Positions 1-6,334 of a DNA stretch of 17,608 nt are shown one piece after another (position 1 is the stretch's first letter; each line of letters begins with the position of its first letter). The DNA comes from Pseudomonadota bacterium (lineage in GTDB: Bacteria > Pseudomonadota > Alphaproteobacteria > Caulobacterales > Caulobacteraceae): assembly GCA_023456105.1 (NCBI GenBank), contig JAEYAO010000093.1, forward strand, positions 1 through 17,608, given 5' to 3'. A model generated the notes under the pieces. That model worked only from the letters and a program-made list of their open reading frames with translations. It made no database searches and had not been told where the DNA came from. Both the position numbers and the translations under genes were made by a program.

Positions 1-199
1 CTTTCTCAAACCGCCGCAAACCGCGAAACCGAAGCCTCACAACCCGCAGAAAACCGCCCCCGAAACCCAGCCCAAAAGACCAAGCCCCAGACAAAACAAA
101 CAATAGCGATTCCGTCGAAGCGCGGAACCTAATCGGCGATGATCAAAAGATCAAGAGCGAACCGCTCCGAACTCCTCAATCTCGCCGCCCGGTCCCGAG
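1..199. other. A/C-rich stretch without a convincing gene
   Basis: The first ~105 bases of the plus strand are rich in A and C, with few G and very few T, unlike the rest of the window. Two plus frames are open from the left edge: one ends at TAG 104-106 (a Lys/Pro/Gln-rich tail), the other at TAA 130-132. Both have a low share of G/C at third codon positions compared with real genes here, and they include AGA codons, so neither is a secure gene end. It could be the C-terminal tail of a gene entering from the left, or a 3' untranslated, G-poor transcript end. The ATG at 139 opens a frame that runs into the antisense of the rhomboid gene and is not credible. Confidence 0.3.
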
Positions 200-227
200 C
201 GAGGCGGCTCTATACGGAGCCGCCTCG
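200..227. terminator. GC-rich inverted repeat downstream of the rhomboid gene
   Basis: An 11-bp perfect stem (200-210 with 217-227) encloses the six-base loop TATACG. It lies 60 bases beyond the stop of the minus-strand rhomboid gene and downstream of anything entering from the left. No T run follows on either strand, so it is a weak or Rho-assisted terminator, or a 3'-end stabilising hairpin, acting in either direction. Confidence 0.5.
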
Positions 228-287
228 ACCGCCACAACCTGTTTCTCGCAGAACAGTGACGTTTCTTTGGCGGACGCGTGAACGGCT

Positions 288-926
288 TCAGCCCGCTTTC
301 GCCAGCCGGGCCAGAGGTCCGATCGCCAGGATGCCGACGACAAAGCCGACGGCATGCGCCTCCCATGCAATGCCCGCGCCTCCCGCGCCGGGCACATAGC
401 CGATCAGACCGACCACGGCGTTCACCGCCATCCACGCGATCGCCGCCTTGATCACGCGACCGTCGCTCAGCGCCAGCACCTGCCCGTGCCCGCCCATCAG
501 CCGCGTGGCCGCCCCAATCAGGCCGAACACCGCGCCGGACGCGCCCACCATCGGCTGGGTCCCGCCCCAGTGGATGAGGCCGTACCCCAACGCCGCCAAC
601 ACCCCGCATCCTACATAGAACAGCAGAAACAGCGTCGGCCCCCATCGCACGTCCAAGAGACGCGCGACCGGCGCGCCGAACGCCAGGGCGGCCACCGCAT
701 TCATGATGACGTGGGTCCAGCCGCCATGCAGCAGCATGGAGGTCAGGAGTCCCCCATAGCGCCCCTGCTGCAAGTCGATGGGGGCGAACGCCATGCCGAG
801 CCCGCCGTCCGGCAATCCTAGTTGCACCATGAACAGCAGCGGCATGGACACGGCGATCAGCAACGCCATCGGCGGGGCGTTGAACATGCGCTCGCGCGGC
901 CGGTCAGGACGATCGTTGGCGGACAT
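288..926 (-). CDS. Rhomboid family intramembrane serine protease
   Basis: A 212-residue polytopic membrane protein with the rhomboid Ser-His dyad. The nucleophile is S130 in the GASG motif (128-131) and the general base is H191 in the sequence EAHAVG. H72 and N76 in the preceding helix match the conserved His and Asn of the oxyanion region. About six hydrophobic segments are visible, the usual minimal bacterial core. Rhomboids cleave transmembrane helices of client proteins inside the lipid bilayer; the substrate cannot be told from sequence. No clear Shine-Dalgarno precedes ATG 924-926. An internal ATG at codon 14 also lacks a good one, so translation may be leaderless or the start may differ. 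The gene is divergent from hfaB, with about 120 bases between them for both promoters. Confidence 0.9.
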   Translation of the reverse strand: MSANDRPDRPRERMFNAPPMALLIAVSMPLLFMVQLGLPDGGLGMAFAPIDLQQGRYGGLLTSMLLHGGWTHVIMNAVAALAFGAPVARLLDVRWGPTLFLLFYVGCGVLAALGYGLIHWGGTQPMVGASGAVFGLIGAATRLMGGHGQVLALSDGRVIKAAIAWMAVNAVVGLIGYVPGAGGAGIAWEAHAVGFVVGILAIGPLARLAKAG

Positions 927-1030
927 GAGGTGCAGATGCGCGCGAACCGCCGTGATCTCAAGCGCTTCTTAATAACCCTAATGCAGGATGCGGGCTGGAT
1001 CGTGCGCGACGGTCGGTTCTTCGCGCAAGC

Positions 1031-1037
1031 AGGGAAG
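1031..1037 (+). promoter_or_regulatory. Ribosome binding site of hfaB
   Basis: AGGGAAG lies eight bases before ATG 1046. It sits too close to the upstream GTG at 1040 to serve it, so it supports ATG 1046 as the start. Confidence 0.6.
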
Positions 1038-1045
1038 CTGTGAAC

Positions 1046-2050
1046 ATGACCATGCGCCGGGCCGCCTTGCCCCTTGCCACAGCCCTTTTGCTGTCCGCCT
1101 GCGCAAGCCCCGTGGCCGGCCCGTCCGGGCGTTACGCCACGCCGATCGGCAATGCGCCGGTGACCTCCAATCCCACCCCCTACTCCACCGCCCTGTTCTG
1201 CCTGGCGGACTATGCGCGACGCTACGATCTGCCGTCGCCTCGCATGGCGGTCGGCCGGATCAGCGACTACACTGGGACGGTCTCGTCCGACGGCGGACGC
1301 CAGATCACGGGCGGTGCCTCGCTGATGGCGACCTCGGCTCTGGCCAAGGCCGGCGCACGCATCGTCGAACGCTACGACACCTCCGTTTCCGAGCTGGAGC
1401 TGCGCTACGCCAACACCAAGCTGATCGGCGACCTGGCGCCGGACGCCAAGAGCGCCGAGGACACCCAGTACCGCCGCATCCTGGCCGGCCAGGTGCCGGG
1501 CTCGGACTTCTACATCGTCGGCGGCATCACCGAGGTGAATTACAACATCCGTTCGGGCGGGTTCGAGGTGGGCGGAGCCGAAGCCGACACCGAGACGCCG
1601 CTGTCGGGCGCCGTCGGCTACCGCACCTTCGTGATGAACATCGCCATGGACCTGCGGCTGATCCAGACCACCACGCTGGAGGTGGTCGACGTGGTCTCCT
1701 ATCAGAAGCAGATCATCGGCCGCGAAATCTCCGCCGGCGTGTTCGACTTCCTGAACGGCAACGTCTTCGACATCTCGGCCGGCTCCAGCGGGACCGAGCC
1801 GGTGCAGCTGGCCGTGCGCGCCCTGGTGGAGCGCGCCACCATCGAGTTCATGGCCAATCTTTACGGCGCGCCAGGACCGGAGATCTGCCTCAACGCGGCC
1901 AACGACCCGCTGGGCGACAGCGCGGTGGGACCGACCGGCGGCTTCTATCCGGCCTATCCGACGCAGGACACCAACAACGGCGCCACCCGCGCCGATCCCA
2001 ACCGCTGGAACGACCGGCGCGATGGGGCGGTTCGCGCCAGCCGCTACTGA
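1046..2050 (+). CDS. hfaB: CsgG/HfaB family outer-membrane lipoprotein (holdfast attachment)
   Basis: A 334-residue lipoprotein. The signal peptide ends in the lipobox L16-S-A-C19, so the mature protein would be lipidated on C19 and placed in the outer membrane. The mature start, with YATPIG and APVTSNPTPYS, followed by the CsgG-type domain, fits HfaB of stalked Caulobacterales. In Caulobacter crescentus, HfaB is related to the curli secretion channel CsgG; with HfaA and HfaD it anchors the adhesive holdfast to the cell pole. The C-terminal ~45 residues (Gly, Asn, Asp, Arg) look flexible. ATG 1046 is chosen over GTG 1040 because AGGGAAG at 1031-1037 fits only the ATG. Neither hfaA nor hfaD adjoins it: the upstream gene is a divergent rhomboid gene and the next gene down is an M16 protease gene. 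It could therefore be a stand-alone hfaB or a paralogue. Confidence 0.85.
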   Translation: MTMRRAALPLATALLLSACASPVAGPSGRYATPIGNAPVTSNPTPYSTALFCLADYARRYDLPSPRMAVGRISDYTGTVSSDGGRQITGGASLMATSALAKAGARIVERYDTSVSELELRYANTKLIGDLAPDAKSAEDTQYRRILAGQVPGSDFYIVGGITEVNYNIRSGGFEVGGAEADTETPLSGAVGYRTFVMNIAMDLRLIQTTTLEVVDVVSYQKQIIGREISAGVFDFLNGNVFDISAGSSGTEPVQLAVRALVERATIEFMANLYGAPGPEICLNAANDPLGDSAVGPTGGFYPAYPTQDTNNGATRADPNRWNDRRDGAVRASRY

Positions 2051-2054
2051 GCCG

Positions 2055-2068
2055 GCCGTTGCAACGGC
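2055..2068. repeat. 14-bp perfect palindrome after hfaB
   Basis: GCCGTTGCAACGGC is its own reverse complement and starts five bases after the hfaB stop codon. It could fold as a small 3'-end hairpin or be a dimeric protein site. No T run follows it directly. Confidence 0.4.
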
Positions 2069-2106
2069 TGCTTGTTGAGGCGGCCGCCATCGCCTAACGC
2101 TCTGAT

Positions 2107-2130
2107 GGCCGCCCGGGGGAGGCGGCCTTT
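2107..2130 (+). terminator. Hairpin with short T run between hfaB and the M16 gene
   Basis: A 7-bp stem (GGCCGCC 2107-2113 with GGCGGCC 2121-2127) with a seven-base loop is followed by TTT at 2128-2130. The T run is short and the M16 ribosome binding site starts at once, so it may terminate only part of the hfaB transcripts or attenuate read-through. Confidence 0.4.
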
Positions 2131-2142
2131 CCGGAGTGTCCG

Positions 2143-5040
2143 ATGCGTCCTGTCCGCCGCCTGCTTCTGCTCGCCGCCTCCAGCCTTGCGCTGACCGCGG
2201 CCGTCCCGACCCTGGTCCAGGCGCAGTCCGCGCCCGTCACGGCCGAGGGCCCGTCGGAACCGTGGGCCCAGACCGCCAGCGACATTCCCGCCGATCCCGC
2301 CGTGCGCTTCGGCCAGCTGCCGAACGGCATGCGCTACGCCCTGCTGCGGAACGCCACCCCGCCTGGCCAGGCCTCGTTCCGGCTGCGCATCGACGCCGGC
2401 TCGCTGATGGAGCGGGACGACCAGAAGGGTCTGGCGCACTTCATGGAGCACATGGCCTTCAACGGCACCACCAACATCCCGGAGACGGAGATGCTGCGGC
2501 GGCTCGAGCGGCTGGGCCTCGCCTTCGGCGCCGACACCAACGCCTTCACCAGCTTCGACCAGACCGCCTATGTGCTGGAACTGCCCAACACCCAGGCCGA
2601 GACGGTCGACACCAGCCTGTATGTCCTGCGCGAAATGATGTCGGAGGCGTTGATGGCTTCGGACGCCATCGACGCCGAGCGGGGGGTGATCGTGGGCGAG
2701 GAGCGCACGCGCGACACGCCGCAGCTACGGGTGCTGAAGACCCAGCTGGGGCTGCTGGCGCCGGGCCAGCGCCTGTCCGAGCGTCTGCCGATCGGCGACC
2801 TGGAGGTGATCCGCACCGCGCCGCGCCAGCGCTTCGTCGACTTCTACAACGCCTATTACCGCCCCTCGCGCGCGACCTTCATCGCCGTCGGCGACTTCGA
2901 CGTCGACGCCATGGAGGCCAAGGTGCGCGTAGCCTTCGAAAGCTGGACGCCCAAGGCGGCGGACGGGGCAGAGCCCGATCTCGGACAGGTCGCGCCGCGT
3001 GAGCCCGAGACCCGCATCCAGGTGGAGCCGGGCGTGCCCTCCTCTATCCAGCTGAACTGGATCACCGCTCCGGACACCGACCCCGACACGGTGGCGGAAC
3101 GCGCCGAGTCGATCCGCCGCGGCCTGGGCCTCGCCGTCTTGAACCGTCGTCTGGGCGAGATCGCGCGTGCGGACAATGCGCCCTTCCTTGGCGCCGGCGG
3201 CTCGTATCAGACGCTGTTCGACAGCCTGAGCCTGGGCGTCCTGTCGGTCGCCTTCAATCAGGGCGCCTGGAAGCCGGCGCTTGAGCGCGTCGAGCAGGAA
3301 AGCCGCCGCCTCGCGCAGTACGGCGTCACCGACGCCGAGCTGCAGCGCGAGATCACCGAGGGACGCACCGCGCTTCAGAACGCCGTGGCGACCGCCGCCA
3401 CCCGCTCCACGCCCGCCCTGGCCGCGGGCCTGCTGAACGCGGTCAACGAAGACGACGTGTTCTCGACCCCGGCCACCGCGCTCGCCATCTTCGACCAGAC
3501 GGTCAAGGGCCTCACCGCCGACCAGGTCAACACGGCGGTTCGCGCCGTGTTCGAGGGCGGTGGACCGCTGGTCCTGTTCACCAGCCCCGTGCCGATCGAG
3601 GGCGGAGAAGCCGCCGTCACCGCCGCGCTGGAAGCGTCGCGCGCCACGTCGGTCGAAGCGCCGGCCGCCCAGGCGCAGCTGGAATGGCCCTACACCGACT
3701 TCGGAACGCCGGCGACGCCCGCCAGCCGCACGGAGGTCGCCGACCTGGGTCTCACGCTGGTGACCTTCGCCAACGGCGTGAAGCTGACCATCAAGCCGAC
3801 CGACTTCAGGGACGAGCAAATCCTGGTCACCGCCCGCACCGGCATCGGCGAACTGGCCCTGCCGACGGATCGCGCGACCTCCATGGCCTTCGCCTCGACG
3901 GTGATGGGGCCGGGCGGCCTGGGCAAACTGACGGCGGACGAGCTGAACCGCGTGCTCGCCGGCCGTGTCTTCTCGGTGGGCGTCTTGCAGGCCACCGACG
4001 CCTATGTCTTCTCGGGCGCCACGCGGCCCGAGGACCTGCAGCTCGAGATGCAGGTCCTGACCGCCTATCTGACCGACCCCGGTCTGCGGGCCGCGCCGTT
4101 CGAGCAGGTCAAGGGCGTCTATCCGCAGATCCTGGACCAGCTGAGCGCCACGCCCGGCGGCGTGTTCCAGCGCGACGTGACAGGCCTCTTGGCCGGCGGC
4201 GACAAGCGCGAGACCTCGCCCACCGCTCAAGAGGTCGCCGCCATGACCATCGAGGAGGTGCGCTCGGGCGTGCGCGCGGGCCTCGCCTCCGGCCCGATCG
4301 AGGTGACGGTCGTGGGCGATGTCGATGTGGACGCGGTGATCTCAGCCGTGGGCTCGACACTGGGCGCGCTGCCCGCGCGCGGAGAAGCGCCGGCGCCGCT
4401 GGCGGGATCGGACCAGCGCCGCTTTCCCGCGCCCGCCGAAGCTCCGGTGCGCCTGACCCATACGGGGCCGGCCAACCAGGCGCTGGGCTTTGTCGCCTGG
4501 CCGACTCGGGATCAGATCGGCGACCGCACGGAGGCCCGCCAGCTGACGATTCTGGCCGACGTGCTGCAGCTGCGTCTGAACGACGAAATCCGGGAGAAGC
4601 GCGGCCTCGCCTATTCGCCCAACGCCGGCTCGACCGCCTCGGACGTCTTCCCAGGCTACGGCTATCTGGCGGTCACGGCCGAGACGCCGCCGGAGGAGTT
4701 GACCACGCTGTTCCAGGCCGTGGACGCCATCGCCGCCGACCTGCGCGACAGGCCGGTGGAAGCCGACGAGCTGAACCGCGCCCGCCTGCCGGCCGTGGAG
4801 CGCCTACGCCGCAACCAGGCCGACAATGGCTACTGGCTGGGTCAACTCAGCCAGGCGCAGTCGGATCCGGAGGCGCTGGATCAGATCCGCAGCAACGTGC
4901 AGGACCTGGAGGCGGTCACCCCGGCCGACATTCAGCGGCTGGCGCAGGCTTATCTGAAGGCGGACACGGCCTGGCGGGCGGAGATCGTCTCCTCCCAGCC
5001 GGCGACCGCCGCCGCGCCTGCGGCTCCCGCCGGGCGCTGA
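2143..5040 (+). CDS. Secreted M16 family zinc metalloprotease (pitrilysin-like, two-module)
   Basis: A 965-residue protein with a cleavable signal peptide (basic start, hydrophobic run, Ala-rich cleavage region near residue 27), so it should act in the periplasm. The inverted zinc motif HxxEH is H99-F-M-E-H103, with E102 catalytic. The third zinc ligand is probably E186 in the segment ERGVIVGEE. The length matches a tandem M16 protein: an active N-terminal half and a non-catalytic C-terminal half carrying the family's R-G-L-A-Y signature (around 817-824). Such enzymes enclose and degrade peptides and small unfolded proteins. The last ~15 residues are an Ala/Pro tail. GGAG at 2133-2136, six bases before ATG 2143, is a good ribosome binding site. 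The gene lies 92 bases after hfaB on the same strand; co-transcription is possible but a hairpin separates them. A strong terminator follows. Confidence 0.93.
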   Translation: MRPVRRLLLLAASSLALTAAVPTLVQAQSAPVTAEGPSEPWAQTASDIPADPAVRFGQLPNGMRYALLRNATPPGQASFRLRIDAGSLMERDDQKGLAHFMEHMAFNGTTNIPETEMLRRLERLGLAFGADTNAFTSFDQTAYVLELPNTQAETVDTSLYVLREMMSEALMASDAIDAERGVIVGEERTRDTPQLRVLKTQLGLLAPGQRLSERLPIGDLEVIRTAPRQRFVDFYNAYYRPSRATFIAVGDFDVDAMEAKVRVAFESWTPKAADGAEPDLGQVAPREPETRIQVEPGVPSSIQLNWITAPDTDPDTVAERAESIRRGLGLAVLNRRLGEIARADNAPFLGAGGSYQTLFDSLSLGVLSVAFNQGAWKPALERVEQESRRLAQYGVTDAELQREITEGRTALQNAVATAATRSTPALAAGLLNAVNEDDVFSTPATALAIFDQTVKGLTADQVNTAVRAVFEGGGPLVLFTSPVPIEGGEAAVTAALEASRATSVEAPAAQAQLEWPYTDFGTPATPASRTEVADLGLTLVTFANGVKLTIKPTDFRDEQILVTARTGIGELALPTDRATSMAFASTVMGPGGLGKLTADELNRVLAGRVFSVGVLQATDAYVFSGATRPEDLQLEMQVLTAYLTDPGLRAAPFEQVKGVYPQILDQLSATPGGVFQRDVTGLLAGGDKRETSPTAQEVAAMTIEEVRSGVRAGLASGPIEVTVVGDVDVDAVISAVGSTLGALPARGEAPAPLAGSDQRRFPAPAEAPVRLTHTGPANQALGFVAWPTRDQIGDRTEARQLTILADVLQLRLNDEIREKRGLAYSPNAGSTASDVFPGYGYLAVTAETPPEELTTLFQAVDAIAADLRDRPVEADELNRARLPAVERLRRNQADNGYWLGQLSQAQSDPEALDQIRSNVQDLEAVTPADIQRLAQAYLKADTAWRAEIVSSQPATAAAPAAPAGR

Positions 5041-5059
5041 CGTCGCCCTCCGACAAGAG

Positions 5060-5093
5060 AAAGGCCCCGGTCCTGCTGGACCGGGGCCTTTTT
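5060..5093. terminator. Strong bidirectional intrinsic terminator
   Basis: A 14-bp perfect stem (5060-5073 with 5078-5091) has the four-base loop TGCT and ends in TTTTT at 5089-5093. The A run at the left edge supplies a shorter T run on the minus strand. It lies between the convergent M16 gene and the minus-strand gene ending at 5120, and can serve both. Confidence 0.92.
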
Positions 5094-5119
5094 CGTGTCG
5101 CCTTGTCAGAGCGACCGGA

Positions 5120-6067
5120 TCAGAACACCCGGCCGCCGACGCCGCCGTCCAGGGTGATGGCGCTGGTGATCACCGCCGTCGTCTCCACCACTTCCTCGCG
5201 GTACTCCGTGTATTCCTCTTCGCGGAACATGGTCAGCACCTTCACGCCCGCGCCGTAGCGGCGCAGCAGCGAACGCTCGTTGCAGTCGCGCTCGGGCTTC
5301 TCGGGCCGGCATTCCAGCTTGCCGCCGGCGCCGTACCAGAGCGCCTCGTGCTTGCGGCAGGTCAGGCTTTCGCCGCCGTCGAACCGCTCCTCGCCCTGCC
5401 AGTCGGCGAAGGTGGCCTGCAGCCAGGTGCCCGCCAGGCAGCGATACAGCTCGCCTTCGTAGTCCTCGCCCACGTCGCGGCCCGGGCGCACCTGAGACGC
5501 CGGGTGCGGCACGGAACGATCATCGATGCAGACCGCGCGGATGATCACCTGCTTCATCTCGCGACGCCAGGCGGTGAAGGGGGTGCGCACCACCTGCTGG
5601 ATCGGCGCCTCCACGTTCAGGCCCTGCACCGTGGTCGGATAGGGCTGGTCCACCGACACATAGGCCGACCCGCCGCCGCCGCGCCCAAAGCCCAGCCCGG
5701 CCGCATTGGACGACGACCAGCTGCGCGAGGAAGCGCGGGCGCGCGACAGGGCGTTGGCCTGGGCGTTCGCCTCGGCGTTGACCTTCACATTGACGTTCAC
5801 ATTGACGTTGTTGGTGTTGCAGCTGCCGTTCATGCAGTCCGCGATCGGCGGAGGCGGCGGCTGGCAGCCTTGGTCGCAGGGCTCGGGTTCCGGCTCCGGC
5901 TCGGGCGGCGGCGGTTCAGGCTGGCAGCCCTGATCGCAGGGCGGCGGCTCGGGCGGCGGGCAGATCACCGGATCGCCGCACGACTGCGCGGCCGCCGCAT
6001 CCGCCAGCGCCATGACGGCGAAGCCGGCGGCCAAGCCCAGCAGCCACCTGTTGATCCGCAACCGCAT
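5120..6067 (-). CDS. Unrecognised secreted Cys/Pro-rich protein with an Asn-Val repeat
   Basis: A 315-residue protein I cannot assign to a family. Its layout is: signal peptide 1-27 (cleavage after AAAA-Q); Cys/Pro-rich segment 30-83 with two CDQGCQP copies (44-50, 64-70) separated by Pro/Glu repeats; a low-complexity tract 87-106 alternating Asn-Val, then Asn-Ala; a Ser/Arg and Gly-rich linker to ~133; then a folded-looking domain with Cys at 180, 210, 237, 253 and 262. The C-terminal ~45 residues hold an acidic stretch and end in Gly-rich GGVGGRVF. Thirteen Cys in an exported protein suggest disulfides. The start at 6067 is chosen because GGAGGG lies six bases upstream and the signal peptide begins there; the longer upstream frame has no such site. 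The gene is divergent from ileS and convergent with the M16 gene. A surface or envelope role is only an inference. Confidence 0.8.
   Translation of the reverse strand: MRLRINRWLLGLAAGFAVMALADAAAAQSCGDPVICPPPEPPPCDQGCQPEPPPPEPEPEPEPCDQGCQPPPPPIADCMNGSCNTNNVNVNVNVKVNAEANAQANALSRARASSRSWSSSNAAGLGFGRGGGGSAYVSVDQPYPTTVQGLNVEAPIQQVVRTPFTAWRREMKQVIIRAVCIDDRSVPHPASQVRPGRDVGEDYEGELYRCLAGTWLQATFADWQGEERFDGGESLTCRKHEALWYGAGGKLECRPEKPERDCNERSLLRRYGAGVKVLTMFREEEYTEYREEVVETTAVITSAITLDGGVGGRVF
5779..5820. repeat. Short tandem DNA repeat encoding the Asn-Val tract
   Basis: Plus-strand copies of TTCACATTGACG (12 bases) follow one another, with a degraded copy (TTGACC) before them and TTGTTGGTGTTG after. They encode the alternating Asn-Val residues of the minus-strand gene. 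This tract could expand or contract by replication slippage in units of six or twelve bases without breaking the frame. Confidence 0.6.
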
Positions 6068-6073
6068 AGGCCG

Positions 6074-6080
6074 CCCTCCA
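6074..6080 (-). promoter_or_regulatory. Ribosome binding site fixing the start at 6067
   Basis: On the minus strand TGGAGGG lies six bases before the ATG at 6067-6065. The in-frame ATG at 6085 has no comparable site, so the shorter protein with a clean signal peptide is preferred. Confidence 0.7.
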
Positions 6081-6170
6081 GACATGCAGGCGCGCACAGA
6101 TCGCGCGCCGCTCCATCCCGCACCTGACCGCAAAACCCTTGAGTTTCCGTGAAGCCGGCCACAGCGAGGG

Positions 6171-6201
6171 ATGGCGCAGAGCCGCCCGCCTCTGCTAACA
6201 C
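6171..6201 (+). promoter_or_regulatory. Candidate sigma-70-type promoter of ileS
   Basis: GCTAACAC at 6194-6201 matches seven of eight positions of the Caulobacter housekeeping -10 element GCTANAWC. ATGGCGC at 6171-6177 matches six of seven positions of TTGNCGS, but the spacing is longer than ideal. Transcription would start near 6207-6209, at or next to the ATG of a 14-codon ORF at 6208. Confidence 0.45.
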
Positions 6202-6207
6202 CCCGCC

Positions 6208-6252
6208 ATGACCGTGCGCGCCCTCCGCCAGACGATTAGCCGCCCGGCGTAG
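6208..6252 (+). CDS. Possible 14-codon leader peptide upstream of ileS
   Basis: The ORF ATG 6208 to TAG 6250-6252 encodes MTVRALRQTISRPA. It begins at about the predicted transcription start, so it would be a leaderless mini-ORF, as known for the trp leader peptide of some alphaproteobacteria. Its only Ile codon (codon 10, 6235-6237) is ATT, while ATC is the usual Ile codon here. The last four codons overlap the 5' arm of a strong hairpin. It is too short for its coding character to be tested from sequence alone, so it is a hypothesis based on position and structure. Confidence 0.3.
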   Translation: MTVRALRQTISRPA

Positions 6253-6285
6253 CGCTTCCGGGCTCCTGGCCCCGCGCTCGCCGGG
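6243..6285 (+). promoter_or_regulatory. Strong hairpin in the ileS leader
   Basis: CCCGGCG (6243-6249) plus AGCGC (6251-6255) pairs with GCGCT (6274-6278) plus CGCCGGG (6279-6285). This gives a 12-bp stem with one bulged T. An inner GGGC/GCCC stem (6260-6263 with 6269-6272) can extend it. The 3' arm covers part of the GGGAGG at 6283-6288, the only strong SD-like sequence before ileS. No T run follows, so it is not a standard terminator; it could limit ribosome access. Confidence 0.45.
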
Positions 6286-6334
6286 AGGATTGCAAGAGCC
6301 CACGATCGACACTCACGACGCCGAGACCGCCCCC

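Noticed and set aside
139..399. 86-codon plus-strand frame
   Set aside because: Arg/Pro-rich translation, no ribosome binding site, and its second half is antisense to the rhomboid gene.
968..984. TTAATAACCCTAAT as a possible CtrA site between the rhomboid gene and hfaB
   Set aside because: It does not fit the TTAA-N7-TTAA pattern: the second half-site is altered and the spacing is off. It is only an AT-rich patch, perhaps part of a promoter.
2725..4230. 501-codon minus-strand frame inside the M16 gene
   Set aside because: Antisense shadow of a clear protease gene; its translation is low-complexity Gly/Arg/Ala.
5779..5820. Short tandem repeats as a CRISPR-like array
   Set aside because: The units are 12 bases without spacers and encode a protein repeat in frame.
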